Below are positions 18,461 to 26,422 of a stretch of 41,998 nucleotides of DNA, piece by piece (position 1 is the first letter of the stretch; every line of letters begins with the position of its first letter). The position numbers and the translations under genes were made by a program. The stretch covers positions 1-41,998 of the forward strand of contig CALISD010000038.1 in NCBI GenBank assembly GCA_938041955.1, in the 5' to 3' direction. Below the pieces are notes generated by a model. The model was not told the DNA's origin and did no database searches. It worked only from the letters and a program-made list of their open reading frames with translations. Source of the stretch: an uncultured Granulosicoccaceae bacterium. GTDB lineage: Bacteria > Pseudomonadota > Gammaproteobacteria > Granulosicoccales > Granulosicoccaceae.

Positions 18461-19090
18461 CTAAGCAACCTGCCGCTTTGCGGATAAAGCCCAGATACCT
18501 GCAACTGTCAGCATTGAACCACCCGCCAGGTTGAAACGCTTATGAGCTTTCGGTGAGCGCAAAATGCGTCTGGCAGTCCCTGCAAATACTGCATACATTG
18601 TGGCATTGATGGTTGCCAGAAGTACGAACGTACATGCGAGAATCCAAAGCTGTGGTGCTACTGGTTCGGCGGTATTCAGAAACTGTGGAAGAAAAGCGAC
18701 AAAGAAAATTATGCCTTTGGGATTAAGCGCGGTTACCAGCCAGGTGTTCACAAACAATTTCCACTTCGATCCGGGTAATTCAGCCGCGTTCGAAACTGTT
18801 GTCGTAATGCCCGCTAGCAGGAGCTTTACACCAAGATATATCAGGTAGAGTCCACCAATCCACTTGATTGCAGTAAACCAAAAAGCTGAAGCGGCTAGCA
18901 GTGCACCCAGACCTAAAAGAGACAGCGCTAACGCCGTTGAGTCACCTAGCGCCACAGCGAGCACCAGCGGAATATTCGCCTTTTTTCCATGCGCTACGGA
19001 GTAGCTGATAACAGTCAGAATTGTCGGCCCCGGGATGAGAAGTAAGACTATTGATGCCGCGGCAAATGCGAGCCAGAGTTCGATTGTCAT
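18461..19090 (-). CDS. LysE/RhtB-family amino acid exporter
   Basis: A 209-residue inner-membrane protein with about six helices and the LysE/RhtB signatures LLIPGPTILTVISYSVAHGKK near the N-terminus and NPKGIIFFVAFLPQF in the middle. Members export amino acids or their derivatives using the proton gradient. ATG 19090 gives a full-length product with the first helix at the N-terminus. It appears to be a single-gene unit with no linked regulator. The transported amino acid cannot be inferred. Confidence 0.92.
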   Translation of the reverse strand: MTIELWLAFAAASIVLLLIPGPTILTVISYSVAHGKKANIPLVLAVALGDSTALALSLLGLGALLAASAFWFTAIKWIGGLYLIYLGVKLLLAGITTTVSNAAELPGSKWKLFVNTWLVTALNPKGIIFFVAFLPQFLNTAEPVAPQLWILACTFVLLATINATMYAVFAGTARRILRSPKAHKRFNLAGGSMLTVAGIWALSAKRQVA

Positions 19091-19157
19091 AGCGCTATTT
19101 CAACTATTTCCAGGGCGACCATACAGTGTACTGGACCCAGCCAGTTAAAATGCACAC

Positions 19158-19304
19158 ATGATCGTAAAAAAGTTCCGGCCCGGTGAAACCCGACGCATCA
19201 GTAATCTGGAACAAGTCTGGCATTGCGGCACACAAAAAAGTGGGCTGTTTGGGATCAGTCATGGACTGATAAATGAACGACAGGTTGTTGTAAAAAGCCT
19301 ATGA
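19158..19304 (+). CDS. Possible 48-residue small protein
   Basis: A short frame from ATG 19158 encodes about 48 residues with mixed, globular-looking composition (for example FRPGETRRISNLEQVWHCG). It has no convincing ribosome site and no recognised family. It is the only open frame of interest in the 339-bp gap between the exporter and the DUF2786-like gene, and it may well be chance. Confidence 0.15.
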   Translation: MIVKKFRPGETRRISNLEQVWHCGTQKSGLFGISHGLINERQVVVKSL

Positions 19305-19429
19305 ATGCCGGTACTGCTTTTCTGCGTTCTTGCAAAGCGTGCCTTGAGCCAGAGTGCAATAGATGCTCACATCCATCCTTGAAAGGGTAGCGTGTTATCC
19401 TTTAATACTCATTAAGTAAAGTAAGGGAA

Positions 19430-20101
19430 ATGGACAGAGCCAAGCTAATTGAGCGCCTGAGAAAACTCTTGGCGATGTCTCGGGATACAAGCTCGCCGGT
19501 CGAGGCGGCTATCGCCACCCGACGCATGAAAGCGCTAATGGGAAAATTCGATGTAACGCTCGCGGAAATAGCAGACACAGATCGGAATACAACAGGAGAG
19601 CCCTCTGTAAATGCATCAGGGTCCTCCACTCGCCGGAAGCGAAGGCGGAAACGCCCACCGGTGCAACGCAAGAGAACCGTCAGGCCTGTTATTTTAGCAG
19701 CATCTGGAATTGCTATCGCTGTCGGCTCGTGGCTTCTGTTTACCAGCGTTAATAACACCGGATCGGGTGCTGAAGGTGGCTTGGCCCGTCAGGTAGTGCA
19801 AGGCTCTCGACAAAAAGCGCCGTCTTTAAATACGAAAGTAGAAAGATCATCCATTATGGAAGGAGAGTCAATTGTGCTGCATGTCAGTGGCTCGGCGGTG
19901 TCTTCAGTGCCGAGTACGTCGAGTTTATTACAGGACTTCAGGATCATTGAGACACAAGTTAAGCGTGCAGCCAACACACAAGACTTTCATATGCGTGTGG
20001 AGTTACAGCCTCGCGAAACCGGGATGCTGTTTATTCCATCATTTTACGTCGACGGTATCAGGACTGAAGGTATCATCATTGATGTCGTAGCCCGAAATTG
20101 A
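19430..20101 (+). CDS. Small fusion protein: DUF2786-like N-terminus, membrane segment, BatD-like C-terminus
   Basis: Residues 4-47 (KLIERLRKLLAMSRD...EAAIATRRMKALMGKFDV) resemble DUF2786, a small helical domain of unknown function. A very basic linker (RRKRRRKR near 68-75) precedes one membrane helix (about 86-105). Residues 133-221 resemble a single BatD/oxygen-tolerance beta domain, including EGESIVLHVSG and a closing IPSFYVDGIRTEGIIIDV. The predicted topology is cytoplasmic N-terminus and periplasmic C-terminus. At 223 residues it is far shorter than true BatD, and no bat neighbours are visible. Both family matches are by eye. An ATG with a GTAAGGGAAA site upstream supports the start. Confidence 0.7.
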   Translation: MDRAKLIERLRKLLAMSRDTSSPVEAAIATRRMKALMGKFDVTLAEIADTDRNTTGEPSVNASGSSTRRKRRRKRPPVQRKRTVRPVILAASGIAIAVGSWLLFTSVNNTGSGAEGGLARQVVQGSRQKAPSLNTKVERSSIMEGESIVLHVSGSAVSSVPSTSSLLQDFRIIETQVKRAANTQDFHMRVELQPRETGMLFIPSFYVDGIRTEGIIIDVVARN

Positions 20102-20269
20102 CTACCAGGAGATTGCGACTTCGTTCCGTCCAAGGCCATAGGCAAAGCCATACACAATTAAGCGCCTTGTGAATTCAGCGAACGGTATTTGCAGCGATGA
20201 CAGCCTCGGCAGTTTGTAGCAAGCCATATCTAATACCCACGCCCGGAAGCAGTCGTTATATCCAAGGCT

Positions 20270-20749
20270 TCAACCTACAACAGCAGAGTCCTCCAGACTA
20301 CTCAGCAAGGCCTGAAGTGCAGGCTTTATGTTTTCCGCCTCTTCATCGGACAGGCCTCCCAGTATTGTCAATTCATGCGCTTTAGCCGCTGCTACCAATT
20401 CGCTGCTCAATGCCTGCCCTTCATCGGTAAGGTATATGCGAACGCGACGACCATCGACGGTGTCGTTACGCCGCTCGACCAGCCTGCGAGTGACCATTTG
20501 ATCAATAATTCGAGTAATACGTGACTGTTCCATCAGTGCGTAGTGTGCCAGCTGGGTGATCATTAATCCGTCCTGATCATGTAGACAGGCCATCACTCGC
20601 CATTCAGGTATCCGCAATCCCATCTCACGTACCCGGAGATGAAACTGCTGACTGGCGGCCTCGCTTGCAGCAGCCAGCAGATACAGTAAGTAAGACGATA
20701 CGAAACCTGTGGGTGAGCCAGTTGCTGTCTTTGTCTTATTGCCAGTCAT
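20270..20749 (-). CDS. MarR-family transcriptional regulator
   Basis: A 159-residue winged-helix protein. The DNA-binding core runs from about residue 40 to 115 and includes the recognition helix region QSRITRIIDQMVTRRLVERRND and the wing motif DGRRVRIYLTDEG. I chose ATG 20749 because GAGGG lies just upstream; a longer frame reaches into the operator region. It is divergent from the reductase-oxygenase operon, whose promoter contains a palindrome that recurs before the second TRAP operon. MarR proteins often bind aromatic carboxylates or their CoA thioesters, so it is the likely repressor of this regulon. Confidence 0.9.
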   Translation of the reverse strand: MTGNKTKTATGSPTGFVSSYLLYLLAAASEAASQQFHLRVREMGLRIPEWRVMACLHDQDGLMITQLAHYALMEQSRITRIIDQMVTRRLVERRNDTVDGRRVRIYLTDEGQALSSELVAAAKAHELTILGGLSDEEAENIKPALQALLSSLEDSAVVG

Positions 20750-20818
20750 TGATAGCCCTCTTTGATGTTTCTTCGCTCCATACCTTCGCGTTTGCAGCCT
20801 CAACGTCAGCAGAAAAAA

Positions 20819-20848
20819 TTGTGCAAACTATATGAAAATACATATAAT
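20819..20848 (+). promoter_or_regulatory. Promoter with MarR-type palindromic operator before the oxygenase operon
   Basis: TATATG-AAAATA-CATATA (20829-20846) is a perfect 6-bp inverted repeat around a 6-base spacer. It overlaps a TATAAT box at 20843-20848, with TTGTGC at 20819-20824 as a possible -35 box (18-base spacing). The reductase start at 20870 lies closely downstream. The same arrangement occurs at 31143-31172. Binding here would block RNA polymerase directly. Confidence 0.75.
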
Positions 20849-20869
20849 CATAACTTAGGAGATTCCACA

Positions 20870-21802
20870 TTGAAACTAATACTGGAACAAGTAGAAGCGG
20901 CGACTGATCTTATCCGCGTGATGACATTTCGGCCGGCAACTGATGTCGCTTTGCCTGACTACACGGCAGGAGCGCATCTGGAATTCGATTTGGGAAGTGT
21001 GGGTAAACGTTCGTATTCTTTGATCGACTGGCCAACAGAGTCTGACCTCTACACGGTTGCGGTTCAGCATGAGGTGACTGGTGACGGGGGATCGCGAGCG
21101 ATGCACGCGTTGCGTGTGGGTGAGGCAATTGAAGCAACAGAGCCTCAAAATAACTTCCCGTTGATTGACGGCGATAAACCTGTGTTGTTGCTGGCGGGTG
21201 GCATTGGAATTACGCCGATGATTTCAATGGCAACTCACCTGCAAAAACAGGAACGGCCTTTTCAGTTGCATTACACCGGTCGTGACGTTTCTCGTATGGG
21301 GTTTACCGAAACTTTAAAGTCGGAATTTAACAATGCTGTCTCCTTCTATGAAGATAACAGGAAGCCTCTGGAACTCGGCCAATTAATGAGCTCGCTGGCA
21401 CTCGATACATTGGTTTATCTGTGCGGACCTCGCGGCATGATAGATGCCGCTCGCAACGCTGCTGTGGAGGCTGGTATCAGTGAACAAGCCATTCACATTG
21501 AATTATTTACAATCGCAGAAAGCCGGGACGGCGATACAGCTTTTGAGGTGGAAGTCAGCAGCACAGGGCAGGTGGTGAAAGTTGAAGCAGACCAAACCAT
21601 AATTGAAGCACTGGAAGCGGCGGGGGTTGATGTTATGTATGATTGCCAGCGTGGCGACTGTGGCATTTGCCAATGTGATGTTATTAGTGGCATACCGGAT
21701 CATCGTGATGTTGTTCTGTCAGACGCGGAACGCGCTTCAGGATCTGTTATGCAAATCTGTGTCAGTCGGGCTAAATCAGCACGGCTTGTCATAGACCTTT
21801 AA
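20870..21802 (+). CDS. Vanillate-demethylase-type oxygenase reductase (FNR fold plus C-terminal 2Fe-2S)
   Basis: A 310-residue reductase that starts on TTG 8 bases after AGGAG. The flavin motif RSYS is at 47-50, the NAD motif GGIGITPM at 110-117 and CGPRGM at 185-190. A C-terminal plant-type ferredoxin carries C259, C264, C267 and C297. This flavin/NAD/ferredoxin order is that of VanB and phthalate dioxygenase reductase. It takes electrons from NAD(P)H and passes them to the Rieske oxygenase encoded next. It is the first gene of the operon, directly under the palindromic operator. Longer in-frame starts run into the promoter and are not credible. Confidence 0.92.
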   Translation: MKLILEQVEAATDLIRVMTFRPATDVALPDYTAGAHLEFDLGSVGKRSYSLIDWPTESDLYTVAVQHEVTGDGGSRAMHALRVGEAIEATEPQNNFPLIDGDKPVLLLAGGIGITPMISMATHLQKQERPFQLHYTGRDVSRMGFTETLKSEFNNAVSFYEDNRKPLELGQLMSSLALDTLVYLCGPRGMIDAARNAAVEAGISEQAIHIELFTIAESRDGDTAFEVEVSSTGQVVKVEADQTIIEALEAAGVDVMYDCQRGDCGICQCDVISGIPDHRDVVLSDAERASGSVMQICVSRAKSARLVIDL

Positions 21803-21844
21803 AGAACTGAAAATTCGTTAACGGGCAGTTACACAGGAGCAAAT

Positions 21845-23170
21845 ATGCAATCAAATAAGCCTACAGCATCTGATGTTTCAGCGCTTTTTAAGGGTGATCA
21901 GGTTCATCGTGACGTCTATACCAGTGACGCGGTATACCAGCTGGAGATGCAACATCTATTTGTAAACGCCTGGGTGTTTGTTGGCCATGAAAGCCAAACG
22001 CCAAACAAAGGTGACTACTACACCACGCATATCGGTGATCAACCCGTTATACAAGTGCGTCACTCTGATGGTGAGATCAAAGTACTGCATAATCGTTGCC
22101 CTCATAAAGGCACCAAAATAGCCATTGACCGTGAGGGCAATACCGGTAAGTTTTTTCGCTGTCCGTATCATGCATGGTCATTTAAAACCGACGGTTGCCT
22201 GTTGGCCATTCCGCTTAAGAAGGGCTATGTCGATACACCACTTAAAAACACTGAAAATGTAAAAGGTATCAAACCCGTAGGGGCGGTGCATGCGCATCGC
22301 GGGTTTGTATTTGCACGGCTGGCGGATGAGGGTATTGGTTTTGACGAGTTCTTTGGCGATAGCCTAAGCTCAATTGACAATATGGCAGATCGTTCACCGG
22401 CAGGGCGCCTGGAGGTGGCAGGTCCGCCGCTTCGCTACCTGCATAAATGCAACTGGAAAATGCTGGTCGAAAACCAGACTGATACCTGCCACCCGATGGT
22501 GGCTCACGAAAGCTCTGCCGGTACGGCGATTAGCATCTGGGAGGAGATGGGCAGCCCGGAACCACGTCCTGCTGCTATGCAGATTATTGCACCGTTTATG
22601 TCTCCGTATGAATTTTTTGAAGAGATGGGGATACGTACCTGGCCTAACGGCCATGGACACACTGGAGTGAACCATTCGATCCATTCAGACTATTCGGCGA
22701 TCCCTGGTTATTTTGAAGCCATGACCGAGAGTTACGGTGAAGAGCGTGCCAAAGAAATTCTTGATGAGAACCGACATAACACCGTCTATTTTCCTAACAT
22801 TATGGTTAAAGGGCCAATTCAGCAGTTACGTAATTTTATTCCAATGGGGCCGAACAAAACCATGGTAGAGAGTTATATCTATCGTCTTGTCGATGCACCG
22901 GATGAACTGCTGGCTCGTACGGCGATGTATAACCGCATGATCAACGCACCCACTTCTATTGTGGGCCATGATGATCTGGAGATGTATGAGCGTGCGCAGG
23001 AAGGATTAATGTCAGACGGGCTGGAATGGGTGAACATTCAAAGACTGATGACTGACGTGGAAGATTATTCCACCGAGGCGGTGGAGAACGGCACCACCGA
23101 ACGGCAAATGCGCAATCAGTTTGACGCCTGGGTTAAATTCATCACTGTATCGATGGACGCTACAGCATGA
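21845..23170 (+). CDS. Aromatic ring-hydroxylating oxygenase alpha subunit (Rieske)
   Basis: The 441-residue catalytic subunit has a Rieske cluster site CxH (C85, H87) and CxxH (C106, H109). The mononuclear iron site is in NQTDTCHPMVAH: bridging D213 with ligands H216 and H221. The third iron ligand is probably an acidic residue in the GHDDLEMYERAQEG segment. This is a benzoate- or biphenyl-type alpha subunit expected to add O2 to an aromatic or cyclic acid. ATG 21845 follows an ACAGGAG site. It is followed by the beta subunit with an ATGA overlap. The substrate is not readable from sequence. Confidence 0.93.
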   Translation: MQSNKPTASDVSALFKGDQVHRDVYTSDAVYQLEMQHLFVNAWVFVGHESQTPNKGDYYTTHIGDQPVIQVRHSDGEIKVLHNRCPHKGTKIAIDREGNTGKFFRCPYHAWSFKTDGCLLAIPLKKGYVDTPLKNTENVKGIKPVGAVHAHRGFVFARLADEGIGFDEFFGDSLSSIDNMADRSPAGRLEVAGPPLRYLHKCNWKMLVENQTDTCHPMVAHESSAGTAISIWEEMGSPEPRPAAMQIIAPFMSPYEFFEEMGIRTWPNGHGHTGVNHSIHSDYSAIPGYFEAMTESYGEERAKEILDENRHNTVYFPNIMVKGPIQQLRNFIPMGPNKTMVESYIYRLVDAPDELLARTAMYNRMINAPTSIVGHDDLEMYERAQEGLMSDGLEWVNIQRLMTDVEDYSTEAVENGTTERQMRNQFDAWVKFITVSMDATA

Positions 23171-23640
23171 AGATTTCAAACGATCAAATTATCGACTTCA
23201 TCTATGCAGAAGCACGACTGCTGGATGAGCAGCGTTATGAAGAGTGGCTAGCTCTCTGGCTGGAAGACGGATATTACTGGATGCCGTTAGACTATCAGCA
23301 AACCGACCCGCTTCTGGTGACTTCACTGATGTATGAAGATTATTTCATGCTGCGTCTGCGAGTGGAGCGATTGACCGGCGCTCGTACATTCAGTCAGAAG
23401 CCAAAAAGCCGCTGCAACCACGTAATACAGCGCCCGTTTATCGACGAGATAAGCGACAACAACATTAAAACAGTGACCTCAATGCATTATGTTGAAACAA
23501 GAATGGATGATCAGTTTTTGCTGGCGCTCACCGCAACGCATGAACTGCGTGTCGTAGATGACAAGCTTCGTATCGCCAATAAACGCGTAGACCTTTTAAA
23601 CTCTGATGCAGCCTTTGGCAGCATCCAGTTACTGCCATGA
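23167..23640 (+). CDS. Aromatic ring-hydroxylating oxygenase beta subunit
   Basis: A 157-residue NTF2-fold small subunit beginning ISNDQIIDFIYAEARLLDEQRYEEWLALW, the usual beta-subunit N-terminus, with the RLRVERL...RCNHVIQRP segment. It supports the alpha subunit structurally in an alpha3-beta3 hexamer. Its ATG overlaps the alpha stop by four bases and its own stop overlaps the ligase start in the same way, so stoichiometric translation is likely. No metal-binding motif is expected or present. Confidence 0.92.
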   Translation: MKISNDQIIDFIYAEARLLDEQRYEEWLALWLEDGYYWMPLDYQQTDPLLVTSLMYEDYFMLRLRVERLTGARTFSQKPKSRCNHVIQRPFIDEISDNNIKTVTSMHYVETRMDDQFLLALTATHELRVVDDKLRIANKRVDLLNSDAAFGSIQLLP

Positions 23641-25250
23641 TCGATGCAGAGGTTTCCAGCGTCTATGAGGCCTTCGCGGCCACCGCAGAGAAATATCCGG
23701 CGCGCCCCGTCCTCAACATTATGCCAACCACCGCTGAAGTGTATTCAATAGAGGCGGGGGAAATTAGCTATGGTACGGCACTGTCAAAGGTTGACGCTCT
23801 AGCCGCTTCTTTTGCGCAAGCAGGCTATGGCGGCATGCGGGTAGCGCTGCTGTTGGAAAATCGCCCGGTATTTTTTATCACCTGGCTAGCACTGAACAAA
23901 ATTGGCGCGTCAGTTGTACCCGTTAATCCGGACTTACGCCTGGCTGAACTGGAGTATTTGATTGGCCATTCCGAGCCTGCTTTAGTTATTGCTATTGATA
24001 CACGCCACGCTGAATTATCAAGCGCCGCACAAACGGCGGGCATTGAACTTGTGGTGGTTTCACCTGCAGGTGATCTGCCAAAGCCACGCGCTAATGCAGT
24101 TGTTGCGCGCGAGCACAGCGGCACAGAACGAGAGGCTGCCATACTCTATACATCAGGCACCACTGGCAACCCCAAGGGGTGTGTTTTATCCAACGGCTAT
24201 TTCCTGTTAGCCGGTCGCTGGTATGCAGAGGTTGGTGGCATTGCAACACTTAACCACAATGGCGAACGGATGATCACGCCGCTGCCGATCTTTCACATGA
24301 ATGCGATGGCCTATTCGTTTATGGCGATGATCACGGTCGGCGGTTGCTTAACCACGCTTGATCGCTTTCACCCTCGTAGTTGGTGGGCTGATGTGAAGGA
24401 CTCTAAGGCCACTTGCCTGCACTACCTTGGCGTCATGCCAACGATGCTGATGGGCTTCGACGCTTCAGCATCTGATAATGATCACAGTGTTCGCTTTGGT
24501 TTTGGCGCCGGTGTTGACCCAAAACTACAAGTCGCTTTTGAACAGCGCTTTGGATTCCCGTTGGTGGAAGCCTGGGCCATGACCGAAACAGGGGCAGGGG
24601 CCGTTATTGCCGCGTCCACAGAAGATCGATTGGTAGCGCAGGCGAGTATTGGAAAGCCCGACGCGTCAATCGAATGCAAACTGGTAGATGACGAGGGCAA
24701 AGAGGCATCGCAGGGCGAATTGCTGGTGCGCCGAGCCGGGGAAGACCCGCGTTACGGTTTTTTCTCTGAGTATTACAAAGACGCCGAAGCAACATCCGAT
24801 GCATGGGCTGACCACTGGTTTCATACAGGCGACATTGTTCGAAAAGACGCACAGGGCAACTATTTTTTTGTTGATCGTAAAAAGAATGTTATCCGTCGAT
24901 CTGGTGAAAATATTTCAGCGGTAGAGGTTGAATCTATTCTCATGCGTCACCCGCAGGTATTGGCGGCAGCAGTGGCTGCGGTGCCTGATAAACTGCGTGG
25001 TGATGAGGTGTTTGCCTGTCTTAAAGTTGAAGATCCGAGTGCAGATAAAGCATCTGCAATCACCGCCTGGTGTCTTGAACAAATGGCTTATTACAAAGCG
25101 CCAGGTTATATCGCTTTTGTTGACGAGCTTCCTCTAACAGCGACGCAAAAAATTCAACGTGCAGCACTTAAGGATCTTGCTGTTGGTTTGCTGGATGATC
25201 CACAAACAGTGGCAACAGCCCACCTTAAGAAGCGGCAGAGCGTTTTATGA
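23637..25250 (+). CDS. AMP-forming acyl-CoA synthetase (ANL superfamily)
   Basis: The 537-residue enzyme has the complete ANL set: YTSGTTGNPKG at 171-181, AWAMTETGAG at 312-321, HTGDIV at 396-401, the hinge region DRKKNVIRRSGENIS at 413-427 and the C-terminal catalytic lysine K505 in TATQKIQR. It would activate a carboxylic acid with ATP and CoA. Its place after the oxygenase subunits suggests it acts on the hydroxylated acid or a ring-cleavage product. It overlaps both neighbours by ATGA. Similarity to crotonobetaine/carnitine-type ligases is possible but not decisive. Confidence 0.92.
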   Translation: MIDAEVSSVYEAFAATAEKYPARPVLNIMPTTAEVYSIEAGEISYGTALSKVDALAASFAQAGYGGMRVALLLENRPVFFITWLALNKIGASVVPVNPDLRLAELEYLIGHSEPALVIAIDTRHAELSSAAQTAGIELVVVSPAGDLPKPRANAVVAREHSGTEREAAILYTSGTTGNPKGCVLSNGYFLLAGRWYAEVGGIATLNHNGERMITPLPIFHMNAMAYSFMAMITVGGCLTTLDRFHPRSWWADVKDSKATCLHYLGVMPTMLMGFDASASDNDHSVRFGFGAGVDPKLQVAFEQRFGFPLVEAWAMTETGAGAVIAASTEDRLVAQASIGKPDASIECKLVDDEGKEASQGELLVRRAGEDPRYGFFSEYYKDAEATSDAWADHWFHTGDIVRKDAQGNYFFVDRKKNVIRRSGENISAVEVESILMRHPQVLAAAVAAVPDKLRGDEVFACLKVEDPSADKASAITAWCLEQMAYYKAPGYIAFVDELPLTATQKIQRAALKDLAVGLLDDPQTVATAHLKKRQSVL

Positions 25251-26422
25251 AACAACGTTTGAATTATGAAGGCGTGGCAATAGCCGCGCCTTTCACCATG
25301 CCGTATCAAAGATACTCTATCGATACGGCGCATTGGTGGATTGCCAAAGCGTTACGCGGCTCACTGGATGCTGCAGGTGTTGCTCCCACCGAGATAGATG
25401 GCTTTTCTGTTGCAAGTTTTACACTGGCACCAGATACAGCTGTGGGCTTAACTCAGCACCTTGGCTTGTGCCCGCGATGGCTTGATAATATCCCTATGGG
25501 TGGCGCCAGTGCATCTGTGGCTTTACGAAGAGCCGCACGTGCCATACAAGCGGGTGATGCGAATATTGTTGCCTGTGTCGCCGGAGATACCAATCAAATA
25601 GACAGCTTTCGCAACATGTTATCCAGCTTTTCACGTTTTGCTATGGACGCATCATACCCTTACGGATACGGTGGTCCGAATGCCAACTTTGCCTTGCTTA
25701 CTGATCGCTATATGCAAACCTACGGTGCTACGCGTGAAGACTTTGGTCGCCTGTGCGTTGCACAGCGTGACAATGCACTTCGCAACCCCAACGCGCTAAT
25801 GAAAAAACCACTGACTCTGGATGACTACATCAACGCAAGGCCAATAGCTGACCCGATAGCACTTTTCGATTGCGTTATGCCGTGTGCCGGTTCCGAATGT
25901 TTTTTGGTCATGTCTGAAGAACAAGCACAGCGCCGCAATGTAGCCTACGCCACTATCGGCTCAGCCATTGAACGTCATAACGCCCATGCAGAAGATGACA
26001 TACAGTTGCGTGGCGGCTGGACAATGGATGTTGATGAGCTCTATGCAATGGCAGAGTGTGCGCCTACCGATATAGACCTTTTACAAACCTATGACGACTA
26101 CCCGGTCATTTCAATGATGCAAATAGAAGATCTCGGTTTTTGTGCCAAAGGTGAGGCGCCTGAATTTGTTAGATCACATGACTTAACCATAAACGGTGAC
26201 TTCCCGCATAACACATCCGGCGGCCAACTCTCTGCAGGACAGGCGGGAGCCGCCGGTGGTTTCATCGGTATGGTAGAAGCGATTCGACAAGTCACGGGAA
26301 CTGCTGGAGCAACACAAGTGAAGGATGCTGCCACCGCACTGGTGTCTGGCTTTGGTATGATCAATTACGATCGTGGCGTTTGTAGCAGCGCGTCTATCCT
26401 TAAAACCGGAGCGCGGGCATGA
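25247..26422 (+). CDS. Thiolase-like (SCP-x/Ltp2 type) protein without the catalytic Cys
   Basis: A 391-residue thiolase-fold protein. The nucleophile loop, normally containing Cys, reads IPMGGASAS (83-90), and the GHPxGxxG histidine motif reads AGQAGAAGG (330-338, with Gln). It therefore cannot perform Claisen chemistry in the usual way. The YDDY...MMQIEDLGFCAKGE block (282-303) is typical of lipid-transfer-protein aldolases such as Ltp2, which use the thiolase fold plus a DUF35 partner for retro-aldol cleavage of beta-hydroxyacyl-CoA. The next gene encodes a DUF35 domain, overlapping by ATGA, so the same kind of complex is likely. The assigned reaction is inferred. Confidence 0.85.
   Translation: MKQRLNYEGVAIAAPFTMPYQRYSIDTAHWWIAKALRGSLDAAGVAPTEIDGFSVASFTLAPDTAVGLTQHLGLCPRWLDNIPMGGASASVALRRAARAIQAGDANIVACVAGDTNQIDSFRNMLSSFSRFAMDASYPYGYGGPNANFALLTDRYMQTYGATREDFGRLCVAQRDNALRNPNALMKKPLTLDDYINARPIADPIALFDCVMPCAGSECFLVMSEEQAQRRNVAYATIGSAIERHNAHAEDDIQLRGGWTMDVDELYAMAECAPTDIDLLQTYDDYPVISMMQIEDLGFCAKGEAPEFVRSHDLTINGDFPHNTSGGQLSAGQAGAAGGFIGMVEAIRQVTGTAGATQVKDAATALVSGFGMINYDRGVCSSASILKTGARA

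Noticed and set aside
20197..20385. Small plus-strand frame between the BatD-like gene and marR
   Set aside because: It runs into the antisense of marR and has no start signal.
20762..20869. Upstream extension of the oxygenase reductase
   Set aside because: The added residues come from the operator region. TTG 20870 with AGGAG gives the usual N-terminus of the family.
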